A stretch of DNA of 64,000 nt from Rosellinia necatrix (lineage: Eukaryota > Ascomycota > Sordariomycetes > Xylariales > Xylariaceae), in NCBI GenBank assembly GCA_021209875.1, contig JAGYVD010000003.1, forward strand, positions 496,001-560,000, given 5' to 3'. This document shows, piece after piece, positions 22,272-33,878 of the stretch (position 1 is the first letter of the stretch; each line of letters begins with the position of its first letter). Both the position numbers and the translations under genes were made by a program. The notes beneath the pieces are model-generated. The model was given only the letters and a program-made list of their open reading frames with translations, was not told where the DNA came from and ran no database searches.

Positions 22272-24676
22272 ATGTCGATGGATATAGACACGCCGATGCC
22301 CATGGCGGCACCGGCGCCAACACAGGGCGTCACTGCAACGTAGGTCAGATTTTCTCGGTCGCGCACTTCTCTGCCGGCGCTGTGCGCGTTTGGCTTTCAC
22401 ACGTCCACACACGTTCACACACGTTCACACCGCTGATCGTCACGTTAGGATCCTGTGTGCGGATTGCGGGGCGCCGATCGATGGAATGACGGCGATCGAG
22501 GCCAAATGTTACGACTGCTTCAAGCTCACAAAAGACATCTCCCAGGGAATCCAGAGGGAGGCAACACTACACTTCTGCAGGGACTGCGATAGGTGGCTTC
22601 AACGGTACGCATAATGTTTTCCCAACTAGTCTTCATGTCTCACGTCTCGAAAGGACCTCCATGCTAACAAATCAACAGTAAGTACCCGGGCCGACTTCTT
22701 CAAAGAGCGCCGAAGCGCACTGCTCTCGTCCACTTCGCGGGCCGGTACCCGAAGCTAACGCAGTGCATTCCGATCCCATAGCCCCTACCAGCTGGGTTTC
22801 CGCAGCATTAGAAAGCCGAGAACTGCTCGCCCTCTGCCTGAAGAAATTAAGTCTCAACCGGACAAGAATAATAGATGCCTCGTTTATCTGGACCGAACCC
22901 CACAGCAGGCGAGTGAGGGTCAAATTGGTGGTACAGGCAGCCGTCGCAGAAGACAAGGTCATGCAGCAGGCTCTCGAAGTCACATACGGTAAGTAACGTT
23001 CCGGATTTCTCTCACCCCCTCTCCCTTTGCGACTATCGAAGATATCTGTAGAAGGAGTGCAAATCTTCTCAAAAGGCCTACCCTGGTTCTCGTGAGTAGC
23101 ATTTAATAACCTTGAGTTTCAGTCGTTGCATATCAACAGTGCCCCGAGTGTGCTAAGTCGTATACTGCGAATGTGTGGAGGGCGAACGTACAAGTGCGGC
23201 AGGTCAGTCACTCCCTAACTGCCTCCTATTCGCCCATATCAGATTCACGAAAAACTAACTTGTCATATAGAAAGTCCTGCATGTAAGCAAACCTTATTCC
23301 TCACGTATAGCCCCTCATCAGCGATACGGATAGGGGCTATTACACAGATACTTGGGTAGCTCTAATGAATCCACGGCAGAAACGCACATTCCTTTATCTT
23401 GAACAACTCATCTTAAAGCATGGGGCACACCGGGACACCATCAACATTAAAGAGGCAAAGGACGGAATCGACTTTTTTTATGGCGCGAGAAACCAGGCGG
23501 AGAAGGTATATTGACGTGGTTTAATTTTTGACTATACAACACTAATCGGTTCTAGTTTGTCGACTTCCTCAACTCTGTCGTACCAGTTAGAGTCAAGAAA
23601 TCGTCAGAACTTATCTCGCAAGACAGCCATACAGCGAAAAAGAGTTTCAAATTTACATTTTCGGTCGAGTTGATTCCGATTTGCAAGGATGATTTGGTTG
23701 CTCTCCCAATATCCATGGCTAAACAGGCCGGAAACATCTCCCCTCTCTCAATATGCTATAAGATTGGCACCTCAGTCTACCTGCTAGATCCTTCAACGCT
23801 TCAGACGGCGGATATTAGTTCCCCAATCTATTGGCGGGCACCATTCGGCGCATTGGCGGAAGCAAAGGACCTGGTTGAGTTCATTGTCATGGACTGTGAG
23901 ATAGCCGGGTACGTATATTCAGTTTCTTTAAGGCAATAACTGTCGCCCCTTCTTGATTATATTTAACATTTCACGGATGCCATTATTTCCTTGGATATTC
24001 TAACATCCTCATCACTTCTCGTGTCCTGGCGCCCTAGTATGTCCGTTTCGGAAATTCCGAGCTGGACCTCATATTTTCACTGTACTCCTTGTGCTTTGGT
24101 AGAGACAACTACTAATGATATCCTAGCCCTTCTAAAGGAAAATGGGTGCTGGCGGAGGTGGAAGTAGCACGGGCCTCTGACCTGGGCACAAACAGCAAAA
24201 CATACTGGGCAAAAACACATTTAGGAGGCCTCTTACATGCTGGTGACTCTGTCCTGGGCTATATGCTGTCCGGAACCGTTTTCAACAACCTAGAGTTTGA
24301 GGCTATCGAACAGTCTCATACATATGCCTCTAGGATACCGGACGTCATAATTGTTAAGAAGCACTACCCGAACCGCAGAAGAAATAGGAAGCGACAGTGG
24401 AAGGTCAAGCGAATGGCAAAGGACGAGGGTGAGTTGCTACCTAAGAAGGCGGATCAGGATCGCATGGATCGCGAATTCGAACAGTTCCTTGAAGACATCG
24501 AACAAGACGAGGAGTTCCGGGCTGGCGTGCAGCTATACAAACAGCCCAAGGAGCAACCGCATCCAGATGAGATGTCAGTGGCTGAAACAGACGATGGCGA
24601 CTATGATGGGCCACAAATCAATATGGAAGAGCTAATGGACGACTTTGATGAGCTTACTATGCAAGATGGGCAATAG
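22272..24676 (+). CDS. NMD3: NMD3, 60S ribosomal subunit nuclear export adaptor
   Basis: Nmd3 binds the late pre-60S subunit and links it to the exportin Crm1; it is essential in yeast. Eight exons: 22272-22339, 22449-22604, 22782-22988, 23123-23202, 23271-23282, 23380-23505, 23556-23908, 24127-24676. N-terminal zinc-binding Cys pairs are CADCGAP, CYDC and CRDCDRW, with a later CPEC. Family blocks include ALESRELLALCLKKL, DASFIWTEPHSRRVRVKL, VELIPICKDDLVALP and THLGGLLHAGDSVLGY, and the tail is acidic with KKHYPNRRRNRKR before it. Exon 5 is only 12 nt and encodes KVLH, completing VQVRQKVLHKRTFLYLEQ. The exon 2/3 junction is off by one base: conserved WLQPPTSWV needs a cut one base before the only GT donor. 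Correcting it gives 516 aa, close to yeast Nmd3 (518). A second possible Met lies at 22278. Confidence 0.95.
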
Positions 24677-26116
24677 CTTGAGCGAGCGAATAAAAGCTTA
24701 TGATAGTAAAGAGAAATATACCACAACTCGCCGTTCAGCCCTGGGAGACGCCTAGTGTCAGGTCCAATAATGACCCTGCTAGCTACCACCCGACACCTAG
24801 GGTGGTTCCAGTACTAGAAATGGGTGTATATAAGGACCTTCGGGACCCCCTTGGGTCTTGAAGGGTTCAGGAATCAATTGTTAACCTTATTGAGCCTTAA
24901 ATACAACCACCTACGGCCTAGAACATGCCTATCTATTCACTCCGTGATCCCTAGCCCTTACACCTAGCACAGTACAATTGGTTGATAATTCAGGTGCCAA
25001 CACGCTCTCTCAACCTTAGGAACGAAGGAGACAAACGGTACACATCGGCTGCAGGTGACCGGAAGGACTCACCTGTCATTGCTGGGTTAGGCGCCCCGAT
25101 TCCTTGCATTATCCTAGCGGGCTTAGGGGGGATTTACATGAGGGCAGATGGAAATGGCGCTAAAACGTTGGCTGATGCATTGGAGACGCAAGCAGCCTGC
25201 AACTCTAGGCGGTAGCGAAACCGACTGTCAGAACAACATCTACGATAGACACTAGAGAATGACATGATCAACATTTCTATAACTTTTCCCCCCTATGGCC
25301 GTTCTGGATTCAATGGGGTTATGAATGACACTATTCGCGCACTGACCGCCATGGTTGGTCGCGGTCTGGCTGTCACATTAGGATTATAATAGTATAATAC
25401 TGAACGCGGCTGAAGACTGGCTTGGCAGCGTTCCATTCTTCCCTCTAGCTACAGCAGTAGTGTACCCAAACATCAGCCCAACTACGACAGTTGGTCCCAA
25501 ACATGGGACCTAGTGTGCCAAGCATGCATGCCGGAATGCCGACCAGGGGTCAAATGTAAGACCCCACCAATGGCCCGGAAGTCCCTACGATATACTACAA
25601 TTATAAAACAAAAGAGCGTAGCTAAATAAAATCGGAAAAATGAAATGAAAGTACGATATAATATAATGAAATCATGTTTGTGCCACGAAGGAAGCTTTGA
25701 AACAAAGATATCAATTGAAGATATACCATCAAGCTCAGGTATGTAGGTTGAGCTTAGTTTATACTTGGCCACACTCTGGGGTGGGCCAGCAGGGGTGTCA
25801 AGCAGACATAATCACCTGCGCCATGCATGCACCAAATAGCACGCGTATTTGCCAGGCGGATTCGAGGCGTGCAAAGTACCCAGCTTCAATTCAAAGATGC
25901 CGAGTACGGAACGACTTATCTTCTCCCTTATACGTGTAAATAGGCGGCTTTCATGGAGTTGGGCGAGTATATATTCTGTCCCGAGGTCACACCCATTCCC
26001 TCTTTTGTCCCTCGCCATTTTTCTTGAATCTTCTTCGCTGCCTATACACATATATCATACTCCCTTCGGGCCATCTACATTCCAAAGTGGCTACATACGA
26101 TAGTCGTGAGGTTAGG
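24677..26116. other. Intergenic with LTR-like relic
   Basis: Contains the LTR-like segment listed separately, followed by about 200 bases (24985-25215) that read GDKRYTSAAGDRKDSPVIAG without a family match, perhaps the start of a lost element body. The rest is AT-rich. The last ~150 bases include a TATA-like GTATATATTC (about 25967) upstream of the protease start. Confidence 0.4.
24756..24976 (+). repeat. Possible solo LTR or LTR-retrotransposon relic
   Basis: The ~220-nt segment begins TGTCAGGTCC and ends GTACA, matching the TG...CA ends of LTRs. It contains a promoter-like GTGTATATAAGGACC in its first half and a poly(A)-like CCTTAAATAC later. Directly after it is ATTGGTTGATAATTCAGGTG, in the place of a primer-binding site, then an open stretch. 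No reverse transcriptase, integrase or second LTR is seen within the window. Without a second copy this stays a structural guess. Confidence 0.35.
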
Positions 26117-27550
26117 ATGCTAAAGGTTCAACCTAGCATGTCGTCATTGAAGCTCACCCAAAGGGTTTTAGATCTTCTTGCTCTCTTATTAGCTCTGCTG
26201 TAAGTTATTTTTGTTCCTGTGTCACGGTTCTCATCCCCGGTAGTTCCAGAAGTGGCTTGTGTCATCGCACAAGGGGGAAGGTTCCCTCTGCAAGGCAGTC
26301 GCCAGCTATTCTGGTTTGTATCGTTACATGATATTTAGGCCCCTGCCCGATGCAAGCCCAGAGGACAGACTTGATTCCGTGACATACGTAGCCGCCCTCC
26401 CGCCAACATCGAGCTAACCTCCTGCTAGCTACTACGCACGGGGCCGGTTCTTCACTCCTCGGCATAATAACACCAAATTGCCACCACATTATACGGCGGT
26501 CAAAGATGAAAATGAAGCAACAGATCCGTCCGAGTTCTCCCTGGTAAAGATTCCCGAAAATGTCTTCGATACGGCGAATATCATGTCCTGGACGCTCGCT
26601 AGCGATATCAAATATGAAGGAATCCTTACGCCGAGATCGCGAGATATAGTTCAACTTCAATGCATCCAGCCGGGGGGGAGATTCACTGGTACGTTTGTTA
26701 TTACATATATAGCACGTATCTCCGATTTGCGTCGCTAATATAATCTAGCAATATTTAAAGTTGTTTCAACTTTTCAAGGCCCCGACGGTATGATCTGGGA
26801 AGCCCAAGGAACAGCGTTCTTTATTAACGAATTTCTTGCGTTAACCGCCGGTCATAATATTTGGCATCGGAATCTTGGCGCTGCTACAGAGGTTACTTTA
26901 CATGCGGATGACCGTTCTACGATAAATGCTCCGGGCATTGCATGCGTTGCCGTTGCTGTGCACGCCAAGTGGGCCAAGTCCCACCAGGTTGAGAATGATT
27001 TTGCCATGATAGCCATTGGAGAACCCCTTGATTCAGATGTTTGCCCTGTCAAGCTCGGGATCGAACCCAAGCTCCCCTGTATGGGGGAAATCGTTGGTTT
27101 TCCTTGGGACTTGCCCGCTGAGGCCGAAGGCTCTCGGCTTATTATTTGCCAAGGCAAAGTAACAGCCTATACAGCCAACGTCAATGGTGTCATCAAACAC
27201 GAGATAAACACTGTTGCAGGTAAGCGCCACTTTATTTTACGGTCTCTATCCTTATAGCTGTTGTATCCATCAGACTGACATTGATATCAGGCAATTCCGG
27301 AAGCCCTCTCCTTATCGGTGGGGAGGCTATCGCTGTCCATACCGCGTTCAGTGAGCGCGAGAGGACGAACCATGCAGTCCCTATCAATCGTAACGGTAAC
27401 GATGTTCCGCAGTTCGTTGATGTGCTGGAATACATGACCAATAAGTCGGAGACGCGTTCTGATAGGGTTTCGCTTCTTGGTCAAACTACACGCGATACAC
27501 GCTCCAATCAGATGCTGTACGGATTCGAGCGAAATACTTCTGGTCCCTAG
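26117..27550 (+). CDS. Trypsin-like serine protease with N-terminal hydrophobic segment
   Basis: Four exons (26117-26199, 26429-26688, 26749-27219, 27291-27550) join in phase for 357 aa. The catalytic triad of the chymotrypsin/glutamyl-endopeptidase fold is complete: His150 in LTAGHNIW, Asp198 in ENDFAMIA and Ser274 in GNSGSPLL. GFPWD and the closing segment are as expected for the bacterial-V8-like subgroup. The first exon gives MLKVQPSMSSLKLTQRVLDL followed by LALLLALLYYARGRFF, a hydrophobic stretch that could be a signal peptide or a type II anchor. A prodomain-like region (residues ~35-130) precedes the protease fold. The last exon starts inside the Gly codon just before the catalytic Asn-Ser. 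Specificity (Glu or other) cannot be set by reading. The gene may be secreted or vacuolar; location is inferred. Confidence 0.85.
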
Positions 27551-28107
27551 GCTGGCTATCCGCCTTATTAATATAGGGGCACAGTCGTGCAGAGAGACAT
27601 TGAAGTAGACTATAGTGACGGAGACAAGTAGGGAGAGACGGACATAAAGGACCCATTGGGCTGGGTTAAGATTCGGCAAACTTCACCATGTAATTAATTA
27701 TTTATTATGACTTCACTATTTGGGCATTTTATTGCTCTATTCTTTCCATTCAATAGCTCTTGCCTAATCAACTAGATTACCCCCTAAATTTGTTCTGAGG
27801 CTTGTAGTTGGTAGCGTAGAGAATATCCTACCTGGGTTCTCCAACGGCACAGGTATTGATACTCAAAACAGGTGTTAAGTATAAAACCGGACAGCCGTTA
27901 TAGTAACCGCGTATTAATTAGATTCCCTTTCTATGAACTCCCCACGGCGCTTCACCTCCTCCCCTTCAGTCATTAATATCACTATTGATCCTGCTAAGCA
28001 ACCAGCTCAGGTTAAATATGACTGCATTTCTGTGACAAGGCTTGGCTTGGAAACTTGGGAATAGCTTCATATTCATCATAATCTTCTTCGGTCTCAAGGA
28101 GCGATGA

Positions 28108-28138
<31 letters not shown>

Positions 28139-28458
28139 TCTAGCTATCCTGGCTCGGGCCGCTATTTATGCCCGAGATATGCACAGTGAGTTTACACCGT
28201 CTAATTCCTTATTCCTACGAGGGGTCAGTTGACCTTCCAGCCTCATGCATGTTGGTCTCCCTATGTGATGTTCTAACGCCTCCTATAAACCTACCAATCT
28301 CATACCTATATGAATACAGCATGGGAATAAAAGTAGATCACGATATTTTCAGTAAATTGAACGATCTGTGCCTGTATGAAGGTAATTTTTACTCATTTGA
28401 AGGAATTATGTACAACTAAGTAACCAAGGACAGATATCCAAACTTCCAATCCGTCCTT
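27551..28458. other. Intergenic, with AG microsatellite
   Basis: This is the shared 3' space between the protease and the convergent deuterolysin gene. An AG dinucleotide run occupies about 28109-28138. A short open stretch at 28168-28419 (+) matches nothing I recognise. Confidence 0.45.
28109..28138. repeat. AG dinucleotide microsatellite
   Basis: About fourteen uninterrupted AG units. Confidence 0.9.
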
Positions 28459-29566
28459 CTAGCAGAATTGGACGGCGTTGGCGAAGAGGGCGTAGCTGTC
28501 GGCGTGATTCCGGTTCTGGTCGCCGGACAGGCCCTGTGAGCAGTCGTAGCCGTAGCAGTTGTAGTCCGAGGTCCCCTTGATCTGGGACAGGTGGGTGGTC
28601 TCGTGCAGCATGATCCAGCCGCGGTCGGCGTTGTGGCAGGAGTTGGAGGAGGCGGGGTAGTTGAACCACGACGAGCAGTAGACGATGTAGGACTGGCCGG
28701 GCTGGGTGTAGGCCACGACGCCGCCCTGGCAGGCGTTGGACAGGTCGGCGCAGTGCGTGGCGGAGACGCCGCCGCCGTTCTGGCACTCGGACGAGACGCG
28801 CTGGTAGACGCCCGTGACGGTGTTGCGGGTGGACTGGCTCGAGTCCTTGAAGTACTCGTTGAGCCGCCCGGCGTCGCCGCCCGAGGCCGCGTTGGCCGCC
28901 TGGTCGGCCAGGTTCTTGCAGAAGCCGAAGGCCTCCTGGATCGCGCCCTGCTGCCCGCTGTTGCAGTCGCCGGACACCGAGCTGCGCTTGAAGTTGTCGT
29001 TCAGCGTGCGCCGGGCGTTGGCGGCCGTGACGCCGTCGACGTTGGTCTTCACGACGTTGGAGCTGTACTGGGCAGCCCCGACGATCTTCTTGCCGTTGGC
29101 TTCGGCGTACTTCAGGGCGCCGGCGGCCTTGATGTCGACCGCACCGCCGTTGCTGAGGTCGTGGCCCTCGGCGACATCCCACTGCACGTTGATGGTCTGG
29201 CCAGCAGCGATGGTCTGGAAGCTGTCGTCATCCGTGGCCGCCATGTCCACGTATAGACGCATGCCGTTGAAGTCAAGCTCCTTGGCTATAGTCCGTGTTA
29301 GACATGTATATCCACCCAAGAGACTTAGGACCTTTCAACTTACATCCCTGGAAGACCTTGACCTTCTCGACGGGGCGAGAATCAAGGATGCTGCCGGTCT
29401 TGAACACCTTGACCGGTGCGCTACCGGTGTTGGTGATGCTGGCCTTGACTTCGGTGTTGCCAACCATCTCGAGTTTGACATCGAGAGGCGACTCCCGCTT
29501 GTCGAGGTCAACGACCAAGGCACTGGCCAGAGTGGCGAGACATGATAGACCGGCGGCGAACTTCAT
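28459..29566 (-). CDS. Deuterolysin, M35 neutral zinc metalloprotease precursor
   Basis: Secreted fungal zinc endopeptidase that degrades extracellular proteins, including basic ones. Exons 29344-29566 and 28459-29285 give a 349-aa preproenzyme. A signal peptide (MKFAAGLSCLATLASA) is followed by a prodomain in which KRESPLDVKLEMVGN and PVKVFKTGSILD match the M35 family. Mature-domain features include the aspzincin signature HETTH (about residues 302-306) and a downstream GTSDYNCYGYD that supplies the third zinc ligand, Asp. Cys residues in SGDCNSGQQ, SSECQNG, THCADL and CHNADRGW would form the disulfides. The gene has strong C/G third-position preference, unlike NMD3 or ECM29, as expected for highly expressed secreted enzymes. 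The prodomain is cleaved after secretion in relatives; the exact site is not evident here. Confidence 0.95.
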
Positions 29567-31298
29567 CTTGACTGTGGAGGGAGGAGAATATGAAAAACTT
29601 GGCTATGGAGGTATGATGCTGTACAATGAAGCACGTCTGAGATGAGAGTCGGGATCAGCCTCTCTTATACACGGTCAAGAGCTACACGTGACACCCCAAC
29701 TGCCATGGTCATGTTAATACGAAGCGCCAACCTCACGAGAAGCTAACCGTGACTAACGACACCAGCGAGGGCGTGGAGGATTGTGTACAAACAACAAACA
29801 TACCCGAGAGGACTGATGTGGAAGGTTGGCCGGCATCGCAATCGGCTCAACTAAGCTACCCTGGGCAGGTGATGGTCACCATTGAGTGTTTCGAAACTTA
29901 CTATTATGACGAGCTAATATGGAATTACTATAGTAAGTAATGCAGGAAATAATAACTGTATCATGACAACGGTTCACCTCTATTATCTGATGCTAGCAAA
30001 ATTCGCGGCTCAGTAAATCTTCTCTCTAGATAAAATGAAAATACAACCTCTCAAAGACTGCTCAACTTAGAGACAAACAAGTTCCAAGATCTACCACTAC
30101 GCGGTCAATACCGCGCTGGGCCACGCTTGACCCTGAGGCCGAATCTCGCTGTATTATCAGCTTCCTATCAGGACTCGGCGCAGCCTGTTTGGGGACGAGA
30201 ATCATTACTTCATTCATGGGGAGATCGTCGAGAAGTAGCCCAGCAATCCCCAGCCACTGGGTCATCCGCCAGTCTTGGCAACTTCAGTTTGGAGCGGTAT
30301 CTATCCACACGAGCACATCGATCCGGGGAACCGCTGGCGACCCGGCCTCCATGAATTACGAAGATACCTCGGTGCTAGAGCTTATTTGAGTTTCTAGTTC
30401 TCGAATAAATCAAACTAATTCGATTGAAGGCACACGACGTCATAATTCAAGACCTGTGCTGCCTTCTGTTGCCTTCTGAAATCGGCAGAATGCGAGAAAC
30501 TGGCGCGCGCCAAGCGTTTACCCCATCAAATAGGCTCAAAATCTATAACCTTCCAATTCCTACACAGATCGACGGGTCTAAAGGTCTTGGCAGACAAGCC
30601 AACAAACATCCATCATTTCGGGCATGTTTTCAGCAACCGGTGTTGTCGCTACGGTTGCCTTCCGCTCTCCGGGTTTCCTTTACTGGCTGGTGAGGGAAGA
30701 AATTGACCTTGACACGGCATTTGGTAGCCCCAGCATTACCATACTCCTTCACCTATATCTATTCAGACTTCAGCTCAACACTGTCAAATTCTCATTCATG
30801 GTAGTGAGAGCATCGCACACCGGGCGCAGACAGCAACAAACAGTAGGGTAGGTTGTTTCTTTAGCATCACCTTTTACAGTTTGCTCTATTATATATAAAA
30901 ATGCTTCAGTTCTCTCCTACATATGTGCCTGCATACATAGGCAGAATAAACACACACATACACACGAGCTAGTAGCCTGAACTTGCCGCTGTCATACGTC
31001 GGTGGCTGAACTAAACACGATGCCATCCCCACCATCGACACGCCCCTGCATGGCCAACTACAACCGAAGAGGCAGCTAACAATAGCGCCCAGATATCCCG
31101 CTGTCATACGTTATTCCGACCGTATAACCGGATACCCGTCTTAGGTCCCAGACTAAACCACTTTCCGGCGCAAGAGCCGGCATCTCCCTCTCCTCCCTAG
31201 AACAAACCCTCACCCACCTTACCTACCTACACAACGGTGCCTTGTCGAATCAGACGCGTTAGTATTGGTCGCAAAGGAAAAAGCAAAAGCAGCCCCGA
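29567..31298. other. Intergenic between divergent genes
   Basis: 1.7 kb shared upstream region of the deuterolysin (-) and the exported protein (+). No coding signal is convincing; short open stretches near 30.1-30.4 and 30.4-30.7 kb lack codon bias and family resemblance. CA-type repeats occur at about 30950-30966. Confidence 0.4.
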
Positions 31299-31932
31299 AT
31301 GTTCCCCCCGTCCCGCGGTCAGATCACGCTCTGTCTTCTTGCCGTGCTCTCCCTAGCATTCTACGCGCTTCTCGCGACCTCCCCCGAGTCTACCATGTCG
31401 TCGTCGTCGTCGTTGTCGTCGCCGTCGCTCTCGCTAGCGGACAGCCTAGTGACCTCGCTCTCGCAGACGGCCACGTCGCCGCCGACGCTCTCGGTGTCGG
31501 TCCGGAACACGCACGGGTCCGAGACGCTGACGGTGCTGCGGTGGGACTCGCCGCTGGACCCGGCGGCGCTCGCGCTCGGCCTCGTGTCCGTGACGCCCGC
31601 GGGCGCCCGCGCGCCCCTCCGGATGCACCCGGTCCAGGTCAGCCGGCGCATGCCGCCGACCTCGGACGACCTCGTGACGCTGGGCCCCGGCGCGAGCGCC
31701 AGCGCCTCCCTCGAGCTCCGCGCGCCCCAGGTGCCCGGCGACACCTGGGGTGGCGGCGACGGCGATGATAAGCCGGCCACGGTGGCGATGGCCGGCGCCT
31801 GGTCCGCCGTCTGGAGAGGCCTCGCGAAGGAGGACCTCCTGCGCGACCCCCCAGAAGCTCGGGAAGTTGGGCTCCGGTGACGGCGTGCTGACGGGGGACT
31901 GGAAATCGCCCGCTATAGAGGTCTCGGGCTGA
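31299..31932 (+). CDS. Fungal-specific exported or membrane-anchored beta-domain protein, frameshifted near its end
   Basis: The start MFPPSRGQITLCLLAVLSLA gives a signal anchor or signal peptide, then a Ser-rich linker. The conserved part reads LSVSVRNTHGSETLTVLRWD, SPLDPAALALGLVSVTPAG, SRRMPPTSDDLVTLGPG and TVAMAGAWSAVWRGLA. I recognise this layout from filamentous-fungus proteins of unknown function (N-terminal beta domain resembling that of some metalloprotease inhibitors); this is memory, not a search. The open frame stops early (REVGLR), but after a run of six C at 31847-31852 a second frame continues LGKLGSGDGVLTGDWKSPAI and stops at 31930-31932, the ending expected for the family. One extra C explains this. 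It is either a sequencing error or a truncated allele. The gene is strongly GC-rich at third positions. Confidence 0.7.
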
Positions 31933-33878
31933 GCGCTTACCGCGGGGGGGGGCCTTTGTACGATATGCGGGTGCCGGTTGGGCTGGTGCGGGATCGGGTC
32001 GGAATATATGAATAGAAAATCTATGAGGGGTTTGAAAAATAATTCCCCGGGATTCGGAATGACGGGATACAGCTATAAATATACATATATATATATATAT
32101 ATCAAGATCGCAATGTGAACTACTACTTGCACGTATTGGAGGAACATCCCAAGGACGCGAAAATCTACAGAGTATACCAGCGGCCAAGAAGTGCTGGGAC
32201 TTCTGGCCAAGTTCCTAGGCCACAGTCGGTGTAAGTGCTTTAATCTTGAGCTGAGTGCTATGCTATATGAAGCGTGATTACTTCGCCCCCTAGACAAAGC
32301 CTAAACAAGATAGCTACGGACGAAAACCTTTAGACGTCGATGAGCACTACAAACATCCACGTAATCTCATCTGGTAACGTAGGCAGTTAAAATAAGAAAA
32401 AGGGGCCAAGGAGCCAAGGAGCCAAGGGGCTTACCCCAATACAAACGACTCCATTTCTATACTACCATGGCCAGATAAGGAGAATCACCCCACATGCCAC
32501 AGCCCCGGTCCCCTCTAAGCATAAATAAGAGGGCACATCGATTCCAGGGAAGCACCTATACGCACTTGCCGTAGATATATATTCTATAAATATACCCGTG
32601 CTCTCTTTAAATATGCAAGCAGTTGACCCAGACGGGGAAGCCCGCCATTGCCCATATTGACGGAAGCACCAGTGAAGTAGTCCAGGCGACAACAGGCCCC
32701 GGTGTGAGTATTGACACAAAATTCAGAGGTATAACGATGCCAATTGAAACAAGATCTCAGGAATCACCCTTCATGACCATGCCTCAGGAGCATTGGCACA
32801 CGGGTCTTGTGCCTAAAGGTCAGGGACCTTGTGGTCTTAGATCATTAGCACAGCGTTTAGTATGGCTACTGAAATTCCCAAAAGCTACGATGAGCTAGGC
32901 CGAGACCATCTTCCGACCGGGCATGAGTCTACAAACCCAAAAGAACTCCGTAAAAAGGGGCTCGAAGGGACAAGCCTTGCAACCTATGACCCGAGCGTCG
33001 TAAATATTCATTGTACTAGATGAGTTTTGTAATATAGGTGGGAGAGGCTCGCCAAATGGGCCACCTAGCGATCAAGGCCAGCTGATCGGTCAAGGACATT
33101 GTATTAAATATAGTTGCCGCGAAGCTGTTCACCGTAGTATCGATTGCTAGGAACGATAAGGTGAAGGGATCTCGCTATTCCATTGCTTCATTGATACCGG
33201 GGCGGGTCGATTTCTAACCAGAGTATTAAAATCTTCCCATGTCATATGATTTACACCGTAGGTATGGCTGTCTGACTCCGCGGAAATTGGCTGTAACTTG
33301 AGGGATGTGATTGTGTAGCGTTGTTATAAGGGAGTAGATAAGCACGACTACCATTTAGTGATCCAATGCTGAAATCATCCGCCAATGATGTCAGAACCAC
33401 ACCCCATACCGAGCGGCCAATTTTATAGGAAAGAAGATGGGAAGTAGGCGGCCACTCTTTCTTGCTCCCATCTCATTAGTTCGGCAGCGGCGATACACTA
33501 TCCTAAGCTCGTCCTATTGTCTTGCTCTCGGGGGCCGCCGCCACACTCCTTTTATTATTCCTATCGTATATACATATCCATACCTTTTAGTGAAATTGGA
33601 TCGCGATCGTGTCATTTCGGGGGGGTTTTTTTTTTAGCACGCTCTCCTTTCCTTCTTCCACTTGTTCTATTTTACCTGCGTGTTTCTTTTTTCCTGGTCT
33701 CTCAAGGGTGCATAATCACAGTACCAAACACGGTAATTGTCGCTGTTACCGGTCCCGCCTTAAAGGATTCTCAATTTTATGTTTCTTTTGAAAGGGCACC
33801 ATTTCTGCATACGTTCCCCCCTTGTCGATTCTTTGGATTCTCTGGTTGGTATATTTCAATGAGCGAAGTACTGCCATC
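31933..33878. other. 1.9 kb intergenic without a recognised gene
   Basis: Contains a TA dinucleotide run at about 32083-32101, and a tandem GGAGCCAA unit at about 32402-32430. A possible open piece starting MATEIPKSYDELGRD at about 32860 lacks support. No transposon is seen. From 33.4 kb the sequence should include the GH76 promoter. Confidence 0.4.

Noticed and set aside
28591..29545. Long plus-strand open frames opposite the deuterolysin gene
   Set aside because: They are antisense shadows produced by very high third-position GC; the translated text is Gly/Ala/Val/Arg-rich with no domain, while the minus strand gives a full M35 protease.
31361..31780. Minus-strand frame opposite the exported protein gene
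   Set aside because: Shadow of a GC-rich gene; the plus strand has a signal peptide and conserved blocks.
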